DNA from: Azolla caroliniana
Taxonomy: Eukaryota; Polypodiophyta
Assembly (NCBI GenBank): GCA_043228905.1
Contig: JBHGNT010000004.1
Location: 20,460,001 to 20,524,000 of the forward strand
DNA length: 64,000 nt
Direction of reading: 5' to 3'
The position numbers and the translations under genes are program-made. Positions 46,901 through 60,399 of this stretch are shown piece after piece (the stretch's first letter is position 1; every line of letters starts with the position of its first letter). Under the pieces are notes generated by a model. That model was not told the DNA's origin. It saw only the letters and a list, made by a program, of their open reading frames with translations, and ran no database searches.

Positions 46901-48883
46901 GTAAAAAAGAGCATATCAATGAATACAGTTGTCAAGTTTAGTGGTATCATGTTGTAAGGGAAAACCAAGGTAGTTTAAAGCTTTTGTATAACACAAATGC
47001 AAAGTGGATGCCTTGCAACATGTGTATTGGTGAGGTAACTCATGAGTCATGAACATGGGATGAGTGTGAGAATAGTGATTATGTTTTAGGGTTTAGGTTT
47101 GGTGCTAATTAGGGTAGATGTAGAGGTAGCAAAAGTCACAAACTAGAATGAAAATAGAACTAATACAAGTTTAAGAGTTTTTAAAAATTAATGGAGTCTC
47201 TAATATTTCCTCTTAGCTTCTATGCAAAAACAAGAGGACAAGAGTAAACTAATAATAATAATAATAATAATTGACGATAATAATTACTATATTGTACTGG
47301 TATATTGATAAAAATTAAGCTTGTGCATTTATTTATCTAATATATAAATAGTTAGTATTAATACATTTTATATAATATCATATTGCCATTAAACACTTAG
47401 ATGTTATTTAAGACATAAAACACAAAGTTGTCACAAAAGGCTTCTTATGTGAATTATGTAAACTTTCACACAAATTTCCATCTATTCACTTTCTTGTGCA
47501 AATGTCATTCACAAAAGTTGTCACAAAAAGCTTGTTATGTGAATTATGTAAACTTTCTTGGTCCTTATTAGTGTGATTGTATAGCTTCATTTTCATAACA
47601 ATCTTTGCTCTGGTGCCATTATTGTGATATTCTTTGATGATGAGTAATGGGTTATAAGTTTCACTTCTTCTTTTTTCCTTTTTAATGTTATAAGTTTAAC
47701 TCTAGTAGGTTATATTAAACTTTCGTCATAAGTTTAAGTCTAGTGTTTGAAAAGAGACCCATCAAAAGATCATATGTATTCAAAAGCCTATAGATGCCAT
47801 TTTACCTTGATGCCCTTTTAATAACTAATGATAATCTCGCGTTTGACTTCAATTTTATTTATTTTAACTTGAAATGGTGATTCTTTCAGCTACATTTCAT
47901 CCCTAATATCAATTATCCCCTTTGCTTAGTTCCTTCTTGGTGTAATTATCAAGGCCCCCCAAAAAAAAATTTCTCCAATAAAAAATCCTCAAAGGCAAAT
48001 CCCTTTCACTAATATTATTCAAGATATGATATAGATGGGCTTACATGCCTTTTGAATTGGGTCATCCATGTGTCAATTCAATTAACATCAAATCTATATG
48101 GTATATGTGTTGATAGTTCATTGTAGAAGTTTAATTTCTACATGTATAGCATGAAAGTGGAAAGAATGCAAGTAGCATCATGCCTTTTTCTTTTTTCACG
48201 TGGCTTGAAAATCACTTGTACCATCAAACAAAAGAGGCATCGAGAAGCAATACAACTTTGATCTCTCTCTTTCTTCCTCTTTTTTCCATAAAAGTCATGT
48301 TCGTATGAAAACATCATGATAGTACAAAGTACCCTTGTTGCATCTACGACAATAATGAGGATCCTATCAAACGATAAACGTCGTAAAGTGTTGCAAGAAT
48401 ATTGACATAAAGAGAGCTCCTTCGAGGACAAGGTGCCCACAAATCTTAATTGCGAGAATTGCCAAATAAACTTTCCTTTTAGCCCACATAATTCTTGTGG
48501 TAATCTATCATACCATCAAACAAGAACCCATTTCTCATACCCCAAGTTTAACATAGACCCCAATAGTCATTGTAGTCAAAGACGACCTCATATAACGAGA
48601 AGAGTAAAGTTGTAGCTCCTTGAGCAAAAAACCATTGAAAGAGTGACTAAATTTTCCTACTTAAACGGTGCATGAAGATGCAATGTAGCAATCCAAACTT
48701 CTATTTTTTTTATTACTAGTGGGAATTAGTTCAACTACCAATCCTAGGCCTTGGGTTCAAGAATCACCTTTCACGCAACAAACAACAGCATGTTACACAT
48801 CCTTAATATATCATACATGTTTTTTCTTAATAGATGTCATTGTGGAATGTAGGGGTTGAAGGAATGAGCTACATCCATATGGG

Positions 48884-48922
<39 letters not shown>

Positions 48923-48991
48923 CTCGCCATGGGGTATACCCCATCTCATACAATGCAATCAATCTCCCACCGACGTTAGAAAAGATATCGA

Positions 48992-49026
<35 letters not shown>

Positions 49027-49760
49027 TTGTGAACAAGGTGGTTATTTACGATATCGACAAAGCTATAAAGAAAAGAGAGTCTGGGCTCAAATCTAGGCCT
49101 CCCATAAATCCACATGTGCTCTCAATATCAACACAAACAAACACACACGTTTATGTGTGTGCGTGTGCATGCTCCCATCTTAGTTTCGAGCACAAGATAA
49201 AGAGGGTTGATATGTTTGAAATTGTCACCATCTTTTCCATATAGAGAGAAGAGACACACAATTGTGGCACATGGAGAAACTTATCCTTTTTTTCCCATCA
49301 TCTTAGTTCTAAATAAAAAACAAAAACAAAAGTAGAGTAATAAATAACTTCATATAAAGACATACATACATATCATGATGTCTTGTCAGTTTTTCCACTT
49401 TTTGAGAACTTGATACAATTTGGTTTTTGTAAAGATAAACATCCGAAGGTGTCAATATTCTCGCACCATCTCTATTTATGCGAGAAAAATGATGTGAAAT
49501 AATTATCAGCACGTATAGTTCATGCATACTTTCATCAAATTGTCCAACCTTTTATTTTTGTCAAATGCTAGATAGGTACCTTTGAGTTTGAACCACAAAG
49601 CTCATATTCATTTTTCTATCTCTTCCTTCTCTTTTTGAGTCATGTGTAACACTGTCGATAGAACCCAATCATGGCAACCTATTTGTTTCCTTTACCTATT
49701 CGTCAAAGTCTCCTACTTCCTTGGAAATGATTTTTTTCTTTTTCCATAAAAAATTATCCT
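43993..49760. other. Gene-poor AT-rich intergenic region
   Basis: Short frames only. Holds the repeats listed separately, a (TAA)n tract at about 47250-47271, a 50-bp direct repeat (GTTGTCACAAAA...GTGAATTATGTAAACTTTC) at about 47425 and 47517, (CT)n at 48887-48914 and (AT)n at 48993-49024. A minus-strand frame at 46390-46620 has no recognisable family. Confidence 0.5.
44740..45360. repeat. Three diverged copies of a repeat of about 130 bp
   Basis: The core CAATCAATGCAT - GGTAATCATGAGGGGATTGA - TCATGGTGGCATC - AAGATTGCC recurs at about 44740-44870, 44880-45005 and 45232-45355. Confidence 0.75.
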
Positions 49761-49769
49761 TCATTGTCA

Positions 49770-50470
49770 TTAAAATTAAAGTGGACAATATACAAGATAA
49801 TCCAATATTACAACGAATATTGTATAGCCATGTTGAATGACTGTAGTCAATCTTTCTATGTAAAGATAAATAATCCTTCTAGCCAATCTTATTCATGTTC
49901 GACATATCCAAGAAAAATGTTTCATCCAGCAATCCCGTTCTTTCAATCTCAGCATGCATCTCACGTTCCTTCATAATCTCCTTGCATTGTCAATGTCTTT
50001 GCACTTGCAATACATGTCTATAAGAGCATTGCTCACAAAGACATTCAAGTCATAACCACTTGCAGGTGTATGGTTGTCATGTCTATCATCTGATTTGCAA
50101 TAGTGATGTCTACTAACAAACCATTTTTATAATAAGGTTATGTAATTGCTTGGCATAAGCCAGATTTCCTTCTTTTTTGCATCTCTTTATAAGAAAAAAT
50201 ACCGATTCCTTTGGAATAGTTTTTCCTTCAGTAAACAATTCCTAAAGTTCTTGAAATTCCTTGTTGATTGATCCATCGTCATGCACCTCACTAAAAGCCC
50301 CGGCCAAAATAGTGATCCTTCTCTTGCACCTGATGATTTTTGTATTTGAAGGTATATCATTGTCAACCAAGCATGCTAATTTGACTCTAATGTATATAAT
50401 GGCAATGATTTTGCGGATCTCCGATTCTTGCAAGAATAAAGTATTATCAGCTATTGTCCCATATGATGCC
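49770..50470 (-). pseudogene. Pentatricopeptide-repeat (PPR) protein relic
   Basis: Minus strand around 50230-49990: ELFTEGKTIPKESVFFLIKR, CKKEGNLAYAKQLHNLII and, after stops and a shift, FVSNALIDMYCKCKDIDNAR (about 50020-49965). The last is a textbook PPR helix pair, of the plant P/PLS type. Upstream in frame: RRITILAGAFSEVHDDGSIN. Several stops; no full gene. PPR proteins act in organelle RNA processing; this copy is dead. Confidence 0.65.
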
Positions 50471-52144
50471 TAGAGCAATGATTTGATAGTATTTCCCTCA
50501 CGTTTTGATGATTTTGAGATATTTATTGTATATTGAATCATTAAGCCCTTGGTGTATGTAATTCAATGCATTGGGGGTTGCACAAACCTTCATGTTTAGA
50601 GTTTGTGAAAAATCTGGAGGTGGACGAAATGCCACCATTGAATGAACAAAAGCCTTGATAGTTGTTCACCAATTATTTGAGGGAAATTTCAAAGGTGAAG
50701 GTAAATTTCAGAATTACTAATGTTCTGGTTCTCTTATTTCACAAAATATACCTACTAAACTTGAGCATCATTAAATCTTCTGTTGTCAACAAGCTACATA
50801 CATATGTCGTGTGTAATGGATTAATATGCAAATATTGTTGTTTAGTTATCACGACTCCTCAAAAGTTCCTAGTGGAAAGGAATCTCACAATTAAGAAGAG
50901 GGATGGGGGATTTAAATTTCACCATATAGAGACTATAATATAACATACATTCAATACTACACCTAGATAAAGAGGAGGGTTGAGCCTTGAAACCCTAATG
51001 ATTAACTAGCAACTCATGTCTTATTATAATTAAATTATTGTGTATTTTTTTATGACATGCAAAAAAAACATGTATTAAAACATGATTGATCACATGAAAA
51101 AATACATGATAAATGTCCAAAAGGTGAATAAATGGTTTTGTTGTATTCCATCACGCACATTAATGAATGAACAGTGATGATTTCTTTTCAAAATTAAGGA
51201 GGTCGGAAATTTGGCAAGATGCCATTGATTTGTTATACATATATTCTCAGGAATGCACATACATTTATTTATTTCATCCAGAAACACTAGGAATAAGAAG
51301 AATTAATAAACACATGTGCTATTAATTTAATGCACACTAAATTAATTAAAGTTCACATAGTACCAAACGCTAAAGTGTTGATATGGTAGTCCAAAACGAT
51401 TTAACATTCACTAAGCAACTTTTAATATGTAGCTTATGACAATTAATTAAGACCCAAACGCAAAATTGGATTGCTTTAGTGGCATTTTACTTAACCAATT
51501 CAATAATGGCTCATTGCTTGATTAATCAGTTTCATAGTGGATCATAGTTGAATTTGCCAATTATATTCTTAAACACATTAAAATTGATCGATTCTTTGAT
51601 GATTCACTACCTAATTATCTTGTTGATTAAAATCGAAATATATGTAGCTCTTCTACTTGAAGACAATTGTTTTTCATAACATTTTGTGGATTCATACATG
51701 ATACAATGAAACATAGGATGCATATATTACAGATTTCATATTGTGCTCATTTTTCTCCAACTAAGGAGAAATACAACTCATATGAATGATCTTCATAAAA
51801 GGGGTTCCCATAGTCTGTTCTTTTAAGACATTGAGATTGGCTAGGTCACAAATGTACATACTACTACATGGTGATGTGTTCAGAAATCCATTATACAAAT
51901 CTCTAGTGTGAGAGAGGGCATGAACCAAAGATATAAGATTGAGCATGCAAGACTAGATGAACGTGGATCATTTGGTAACATTGTCCAAGAAAGACTAGAA
52001 GGTCACAAGGTCAATTGTTGTGTTCCGCAATACTATCACATAAAGGAATGAGATCTTTAACCTTGGTGTACCAAGTTAATAAACAGCTGCAACTTACTAG
52101 TAAGCTATACGGAGAGAAAATGAGAGCAATGGTGCAATGGTCTG
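50471..52144. other. Intergenic region, no gene seen
   Basis: AT-rich, short frames only, between the PPR relic and the 3' end of the amine oxidase gene. Confidence 0.5.
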
Positions 52145-53893
52145 TTATAATTTTGACATAATATTGGTATTAGGGCTGAAGGAACCATGTTTCACTTCAG
52201 TGTGGACATCTATGGTTGGATTGCTCGGGGGTACGTCAACAGCGGGAGAGCAGTTGAAGAAACCATGAGGCTAATAACAGAAACATATGTCAGGACAATA
52301 GAATAAATAAAAATGAAGTTTAATTTACACTATGCTATACAAGATGACCTCAATCAATCACTTACCATTAAAGTGAATCCAATGTGCTCCACGGGCATCA
52401 CTGGCCAGTCTTCCAACCTAGGCACGTGAGTGAGTCCGAATATGTACCTTTTCACACAATGTGTTGAAATTTTTTTAGACCATGGAATTCCAATAGCATG
52501 CATGCTCATATGTGTATCAAGTGCCTGATGTTTTTATCATGCATTGATTTTAGAATGTATATGTTCTTCTTTTGTTTCTCCAAGTGCCATGGAGACAGTT
52601 GAGTAACTACTCTCATCCCAGCCAAACATGAGGAACATTTTATCCACATTTATATAGATAAACATGCATAGATATACATCTGTATATAGAACACAAAAGA
52701 TGGATGGGTGAATAGAAAAAGATGCACACATGTAGAAATTGCTTGATACTACTGTTTCCATCTCTAGGAGTTGGCCTAGTGGCTCAACAAGCCCTTGCCT
52801 AACAAAGCCAGAGATCACATGTTTAAGTCTCAACCCAGCTGTTCATTGCCACAAATGACAATGACAATCAATGGTGGGAAAGAGGAAACAAATGCATTCT
52901 TAATAGATAAAGAAAACCATGCTTTTTTCAAAGAAAATCTGGTTTACCATAAAACAATATCTGCCTCCTCTAGCTTTCTGTCCTGTTGTACATATGTGGG
53001 TAGGCCCTCCCCGATTCGTGGATTCTGGTTTGGGAATTCACCACCTGGGAATAGTTCGTTCTTGTCATATTGAGTTACCCATAGGTTATGCTTGAGGAAT
53101 GCAGCCCTTCTAAGGAACTTGGCTTCAGAACCTGCCAGAGGTAGGCAGTTCGAGCCTGGCATTAGCTTGAAGCCAGTTAACTGCCCTGTTCTATTTACAG
53201 TTCTTGTGTTCTGAACCTGGATATGGTATAAACTCTATTCAAGATATCAATATTTTACATACATGTATGGATGTGTGCATTTATGTAACATATGCATGCA
53301 TGTATGTTTCTTTTGTGGGTTTTCATTTTATATTAAGGCTTCCTAATAGTTATAACTTATATTAATGTATCACAAAAAAACAAGTTAGTATGTGTGTATT
53401 TATAAGTGATTACAAGGGTGTCTTACAATCCAATGTCGGGCCGCAAGTGGGTCGCAATCACGCATCGCTTTCAGTTCAGATTGCAAAAGTGTTGCTTCTG
53501 CATAGAATGCATTGTTATGGATGTTATCCGGACCTGGATCTTGAGTTTTCACATCTACCTCAATTACCTGGTTAAAACAATTAGCTGCCCACGATAAGAA
53601 CATCAAAAACAGAATCAGCCAGATATAGGGTCTACTTGTACAGAGTCATAGTTCTCTAGTTTTTTGTAGAGCCCAAAGAAAACAACCACACTTTGTGTAT
53701 CTGGGTTTTTTTTGTGTTACACTAATATCTATATTAAAAAGAGCATGAAAAAGAAATGAAATGTCTTTCTCTGGCTATTGGCATCAATGTCATAAAGTAG
53801 AGAATCCAAGTTTGATTTGATCCGCCACCATGCGCTCATCCCCATAGACCATATCAGCCTCCCATGGACACTAATCATCTCTGTCTGTCTGTC

Positions 53894-53925
<32 letters not shown>

Positions 53926-56900
53926 TGTATGTATATAATACTTTCTCACCTGGTTGCAGGCCTCTCCAGGCTTGCTGTCCACAGCCATATTGAGACGGGC
54001 AACAAAGAAGTGCTGATGCACCGGAGCATACAAGCCTGGAGCTATAACTGTTCCATGTTTCCTTATTTCACCCGGACGTAGGGCACCTAAACTTAGAATG
54101 CCGGTTAATTTTACTTCGGCTTCTATCTTTCCATCCTATCATCAGCACAATCATATGAGGTTAGTAAAACATGCCATCCCTAGGGTTGAACCAATTGAGT
54201 GTTATGACAGACACAAAAAAGCTAGGGTTTTAGATCAATGGGCATCAACCATAGAACACGCAACTACCTAGGTTTAGGCAGATTTAGCATGCATTTAATA
54301 GCGTACCAAAAATACCTGATAAAAGTGCCAGAAGAAACCATACTCATAGTTGGCTACTGTGCAAAAGAAGGATGCTGAGAGGCGTCGAGACCGCCTTACT
54401 TCTGAAAGCTCTGTTCGCCAATCTTGGTGCTTCCAAAGTATCCCAAAATCCTCTTCATGCAAACACACACAATTTTCGAGGGTTTCTACTCCACCCATGA
54501 AATTTGTGAAATGGGCATCAAAATATTTGATGTATCCAAGACAATCACATCCCTGTAATATAATCTCACTCAGGTATATATATCTACACTTATGAGATGA
54601 AAGATTCTTCATAATGTGAGAGAACTGACCCTCTTCAGGGAGTGAGCATTTTTGCCCAGCCCATCCTCTCCGGCATCAAAGGCATTCTTTCTATAATGTG
54701 GCTCTTGTGGATCTCCATAGGGAACTACCATCTCCACAAAGCTCAATCTATGAGCCACATACCTCCTTCCTCTGCTGCCATCATCATAAGCCACAGAGTG
54801 GATCACAAGACCTTCTCGCGGCGTAAATCCTATTCGAAAATTCCACTGCATATAATACAAGTAGGAAGATATTAAGGAGTGTGTTTTGAATCCAAATCCA
54901 AATGAGCAAGAAATATCAAACCAGAATGACAAAAGAAAAGCCTTGAGAATTCGACTAGATGTACATCAAAAGTGAAATATGGAATCCAAATAAAAAAGAA
55001 TTCTTTAAAACAGATGGGTTTTACACCAGTAATTGTTTTATTGAGTCTGAATAAAAAAGAGTAATCCCTGGAAAGTAACATAAGTTCTTTTGTGTTTGAA
55101 AGTTAATGATTCACCTTCTGCCATTCCACAGCATAGCCATTCACTCTGAAGCTAGGTCCTTCGGGTTGGATGATTTGAAGGGGCTTCAAGTCCATTCGGT
55201 CTACTCCTCCCCGTGTTTTGGCTGCTGTGTAGTTGCGGAGGGGATCCGGGGGTGGGAGTGGAATAAGTTTTCGATCTTCGAATTCAATCACTTTCATGTT
55301 TTGCATATCAACTACCACATGTATACCCTCCACGGGTCGAGCATACCCATTTTCCATAGGGCATTCGCTTTCAGTCCGACAAAATACTAGTGGCTTAGCT
55401 AACCTTCTCTTGGGGGAATCATCTTCACTATAGTAGCCCACACACCTATAAAATAAACATAGGTTTTGGAAGCAGCATGGTCATTTTAATATTTTATTTT
55501 GCTGTTCTCAAAGACGAGACATCACTTAAAAGATGTATAGGCCATGTTGGTCTCTTAAAAGAAGTTAATGTATCTTTTTTCTTTCTTCCTCTCTCTATGC
55601 ACACAGATACTAATAATATTAAGTATGTTTGCTTTATAAATTACCATGGATCCACCATCACTAATTCCATGTCTTCGATCCCCCTCTTCTTCATGGCCTC
55701 TCGAAAAGGACCGAATGCTTTCACCGTGGCTTCACACTCAGCATACTCAACTGCATCCTGTGGCATGAAAAAAAACCTGATTTTAATATGTCCATAGCAG
55801 AATGGATTCCATTTTGAAGATTTACTATACGTACGCAAGCTCATAACATCAGGTATCAACAAAGTACTAAATAAATAGAAATATGGATCATGTAGTGACT
55901 AAGTAGATACTTGCCATGGGGGGTTGAACATCAGGGATGAGTTGTGATGATAGGACCCGTCCTCGATGATGCCCTCCTCGGGGCGCTGCATGCACTTCAT
56001 TAAGTTCGACCATCCAAATGCTGGTTTCATTGGTGTTCTTGTTATATACAATGATCCTGGCTTGCCTGGGTGGAAGCTGTCTTGGAATGATTGGCCCTCC
56101 CTTGGCCTTCGGTAGAATTGAGGGTTGGAATGGTGGGAAGAAATAGGCATCAGCAAGCGCTACAACATGCTTCTCGGGTTCATTCAATACAATCTCTATG
56201 AACCTCATGCCATCTCTCACCTGAACACACAAATACACACACACACACACACACAAAGCATATTGTCAACTCAAGAGATGAACGTGAAAGCCAAATTGAG
56301 CACCATAGAAAATAGAATCATATAATAACTGGATCCATAAGGGTAAATTTTCAAAATGCTCAATGGTAAAGCAATCTAATATCATGATGATCCATGTAAG
56401 ACCACAACATCCTATATGCATGAATTGTCCTTTTGCATTATCTAAGAGAACCCAATGATCCATATGCATCAGCATTGGGGTTAGTGATTTTCTTTCAAGC
56501 CAGAATCCTCGCTTACTTCAGGAGTGGCACCAGCAGCTCTGACTGTGGCAATAGCTACAACTATCTCTGCAGGGCTCAGGGGGTCCAGCGGATGACAGGA
56601 ATGGGCTCTCAGCAACACTCCTGGTACAATGAAAAATAACAATGATAGAAAGACACATTAATACACGAGGGAAAGAAACAAATAGAAAAACCCTTAATGC
56701 ATGATGAGCAGAGAAATGAATAGAAACCCATGATGGAAAATTAAAAAAACCTTAATAGACAAGGAAAGAATAATTAAGAAATATATTTATTGATACATGA
56801 GTTGGGGAAGAAACTAATCAAACACATGAGCCAGGACAAAACATAACAGAAAAATAAAAATAAGATCCTGCATAAATTCATAAACATAACAACAAGGGCA

Positions 56901-57177
56901 TTACAATAGCCACTTTACCTTTCTTTGTTTTTGTTGCTGGAGGTAAGGAAGGAGTAGTGGTGGTGGTGATATAGGAGGAAGAGTGGTCAATGGAGGGGTG
57001 TGGTTGTGGCTCATTAATCATTTCTTGGTCTGTTGAAGTTAGATCACCAACTGCCCATTGAGCAGAGATGATCCCAACAGCTTCATTTCTCTTCACAAGA
57101 TTTGCACTACTACTTGTTGCAGTGGGGGTACTAGCTTCAATTCTGCCACAACATCCTTCAAGCTCTTTTTTGGCCAT
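52145..57177 (-). CDS. CuAO: Copper amine oxidase (primary-amine oxidase), peroxisomal type, 12 exons
   Basis: Exons in transcript order: 57177-56919, 56620-56517, 56220-55915, 55757-55645, 55445-55115, 54845-54630, 54552-54316, 54135-53950, 53567-53427, 53216-52948, 52447-52366, 52270-52145; 2370 bases, 789 residues, frame kept throughout. It oxidises primary amines (in plants putrescine/spermidine-type) to aldehyde, ammonia and hydrogen peroxide. Seen: cofactor Tyr512 in AN-Y-EY, to become topaquinone; catalytic base Asp428 in NAFDAGED; copper ligands His562 and His564 in PVHQHFF and His728 in [12 protein letters not shown]. The protein ends in SKL, a type 1 peroxisome signal, and has no signal peptide, which fits the plant peroxisomal group rather than apoplastic enzymes. 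Residues 1-86 are a variable Thr/Ser-rich leader. Start: first ATG in frame (57177). Intron 3 has a GC donor (GCAAGT at 55914). All introns end in AG. Looks functional. Confidence 0.95.
53904..53936. repeat. (ATGT)n microsatellite in amine oxidase intron 8
   Basis: ATGTATGT repeats next to the acceptor side of exon 8, on the + strand. Confidence 0.9.
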
Positions 57178-57242
57178 AATAATAGCTCCAAGTTTAGGCA
57201 AATCAATTGATCGCTATATACATATACCTATGTATATGTATG

Positions 57243-57282
<40 letters not shown>

Positions 57283-57701
57283 TAGAGATGAACCTAGGAC
57301 TTGAAACCTAAGAAGAATCAAAGGAGAAGAGAGCTCCTGTGTGTGTTTGTAGGTATGTATGTAACCTTCTGTTCCTCTATTTTACTACTATATATATATA
57401 TATTAATCTATCTATTTTAGACACATTGGGTTTTTCATTGTAAGATTATAGATATGTATACAAAAAAGGAGCTGTCACTGACAACCCATGGACCCCCCCC
57501 CCCCCCCCAACCCCCAGTCAAGAGAGAGAGAGAGAGAGAGAGAAGGGGGTGTAGAGATATGGTGTGTCCTAATCAACAACAGTTTAAATGTAGTAGTTTG
57601 AAAGAGAGGAAGACCCCACACACACACACATAGAGAGAGAGAGAGAGAGAGATTACATGTAATAGGTGACAACTCAGGTAGATCAATTGGTCATGGCAGA
57701 G

Positions 57702-57735
<34 letters not shown>

Positions 57736-58342
57736 AGAGAGAGAAAGAGAGAGACAGACAACTCATGTATGTAGATCAATCAGTCATGGGAGAAAGAGTC
57801 CCATGACTGTGTGTATGTATGTATACAGATATGCATGCATGTATGTATGTATGTATGTATGTATGTATGTATTATTACATATTTCATTTTGTTTTTTGTT
57901 TTCTACTATTTTTGCTTTTATAATGTGTATCTTTTTTTTTTTGTTTGAATGAATGGGATTTTGTGTGGTGGCAGCATGTGCCACACCTTCCCCTCACCAC
58001 ACATTTACACATAAAAAAAAAACTTCAAAACTTCAAACTTGTGTGGTCCCCAACACATGCATCATCCACCTTCCTCGTGCAATAAATAAAATAAGCAGCA
58101 CCTTATGTCCTCCTCCTCTATATGTATTCTCTATACACTACTAATCTCTATGTATACACCATAGTACGTAAAATTCGTGTTCGTCTAGCATAACATTCGT
58201 TTTTCTACGTTGGAAAATGAATGCGAATGTTATTCAAACATTCTTGCGTTTTTTTATTTTTTGTTTTTTTCCCCTTTTTAAGTTGTTTTTTTTATTTTTT
58301 ATTTCCTTTTTTTAGGTTTATTTACCTCATAATAAATAGTTA
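57178..58342 (-). promoter_or_regulatory. Upstream region of the amine oxidase gene, very rich in simple repeats
   Basis: From the start codon outward: (TA)n/(GA)n at 57241-57275, (TA)n at about 57392-57403, a C run of 17 at about 57492-57508 followed by (AG)n at 57520-57543, AC-rich and (AG)n tracts at 57616-57652, (GT)n at 57704-57733, (ATGT)n at about 57836-57870, and a 10-bp palindrome ATAACATTCG...CGAATGTTAT at 58191-58233. No single promoter element can be named with confidence. Confidence 0.4.
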
Positions 58343-58366
58343 CAATAACCATTCGGTTAAGTACGT
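58343..58366 (+). repeat. Left terminal inverted repeat of the pogo-like element
   Basis: Pairs with 61561-61583. Confidence 0.8.
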
Positions 58367-58604
58367 GTCCAATTAAGTTCACCATTCTATTAAATACGCT
58401 TTTTTTATAGATGTCAAAATCCTGTTCAAAAAACTTACATTGTTTTGCAGAAAAATACATTCAACCAAATTGAAACTATGTTCCAATCATTCAAAAAACA
58501 ACAAAATCATTAATACCCAAATCATGTAAGGTCATGTGCATACTTTTAAGATTGATTAGAACAATCGCAAAAAATCAACAAAAATGAGATTTCTAAGCCT
58601 TTCG

Positions 58605-60354
58605 CTATTTCATACCAAAATCATGTAGGGTCATTTGCTTACTTTTAGTGATACGCTTCGAAACAATAGCAGAATTTGCTTCTTGAATAATTCTACGAGC
58701 ACTCGATAAAGCTAATTTCACTTTGTTTGTTTTCTCAAAACTTAGATAAGTTGTTGTCATTATCGAGTTCACCCTGAGTTCGATATCAACAATATTTTGC
58801 AATACTTTAGGAATAATCACATCGTCTTCCTTTAAGCATCCATGCATATCTTGCATCTCAATAAACTCAGAATCTGAATTGTTTTCATCATCTACAAGTG
58901 GTTCATTAGTGTTGGATGCTTGCGCTATAACTTCATCAATCTCTTCAAGGAGATTTTGATTAAGTTTTTCTTATTCATTTGCATCTGCATTGACACATTC
59001 CATGATTTCCTCTCGAATTTCTTCTACAATATGTGCATTTTCAAGCAAACTGTAGTTACATAACAAAGCAACAAGATCATCAAGACATTGATCTTCCATT
59101 TCAACAACTTCAACATCATTAATACGGAATGATGGAATAATACCTGCCTTTCTATAGCAATTAAAAAGTGTCTCTTGCGTGATCTCATTCCAAGCAATAA
59201 CAATGAGATTGGTAGCATCTAGCAAATGTGCAGAATTTCCAAAAGCTAAACCAGCAGAACCTCTTCGCATTCGTTTAACTACATTCTTCAAACGAATCTT
59301 AACATTTTCTGGACTATCATGATATGTCAAAACTTCTCTTATCAAATGATATTTGTACCTCTTTTTCAAAGCTGCAATAACTCCCATATCCATTGGTTGT
59401 TTCCATGATGTGACATTTGATGGGAAAAAAATCACTTTGATAGCATCACGCTCAAATGCTTCGGCATGTCCAGGAGCATTATCAAGGATTAGAAGCACTT
59501 TGCGATTAGTTCGAGAACGAACAAAAGGTACAAACACATGATCAAACCACTTATTAAACATAGAGATATCAATCCAAGCATTTTTTTGTGCTAAATAAGG
59601 TAATGGCCAAGAATTTCCAACGATACAAGAAGGTTCCTTAGCCTTTCCAATCAATGTAATAGGAACTTTTTCAGTTCTAGTTGCATTACAACAAACAACT
59701 AAGGTAACTCTATCTAGCAATTTTTTCTTACCCCGAATTGTTGTAGGATTTTCACTAGGCAAAAGCATTGTGTATCTCGGAACTAATCGAAAAAACAAGC
59801 CTGTTTCATCCATATTGTAAACACAATGAGGATCATACTCGTTAACTATAACATAGAGCCTTTCCAAAGAAGCCAACAATTGAGGGTAATTTTGATCAAC
59901 TGCCCCTCCTTCGCCATACAAACTAATAGTATTCAAACACTGGCGATGACGAAATTTCCTAAACCAACCCCAAGTTGCTTTGAAATCATCATCTCAAATA
60001 TTCATTTGTGTAGCCAGTCGTCGAGCCTTTTCCATAATAACTGACGAAGGCAATGCAATCGACAATCTACGAGATGCATCAATCCAGGCATACAAGCGTT
60101 CCTCTAATTCTGGATATTTCCCTTTAGATCCCCGAAAAGTTGTTTTCCTTGTATTATAATCTTTTAATTGGACGCGCATTCATACCTCATCCTTCTTCTT
60201 GATCAAACTTCTAATTGCACATTCACTCACACCAATTTTTCTACCAATTTTGCAAAGAGAAGGAGCTGATGGTTATTCCACTATCTCCAAAATTTGTAGC
60301 CTTTGTTCATCATTCAAACGAGGTCCAACACCTCGCTTGCAGGTTGAATTCATC
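58605..60354 (-). pseudogene. Tigger/CENP-B-like DDE transposase, four in-frame stops
   Basis: One minus-strand frame from ATG about 60354 (MNSTCKRGVGPRLNDEQRLQ) to the stop at 58605, interrupted only by stops near 60280, 60180, 59994 and 58971. Order: N-terminal helix-turn-helix (psq-like: GRKIGVSECAIRSLIKKKDE), CENP-B DNA-binding helix part (KYPELEERLYAWIDASRR), then DATWG-like WGWFRKFRHR and the DDE core: D in VYNMDETGLF, D in LLILDNAPGHAEAF, D in SWKQPMDMGVI, with 30 residues between the last two (DD30D as in pogo). C-terminal end KSKQMTLHDFGMK. No frameshift, so the decay is recent or slow. Would cut and paste the element when intact. 59936-58971 alone is a 321-codon open frame. Confidence 0.87.
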
Positions 60355-60399
60355 TCTATAATAAAGCTAATTAGCTAATTTCACATTGACTTATCTATT

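Noticed and set aside
48834-49244. 136-codon plus-strand frame
   Set aside because: Runs through (CT)n and (AT)n microsatellites; no protein-like content outside them.
57178-57201. Upstream start of the amine oxidase at 57201
   Set aside because: The codon there is TTG; the first ATG in frame is at 57177.
57704-57952. Frames over (GT)n and (ATGT)n tracts
   Set aside because: Translation of simple repeats only.
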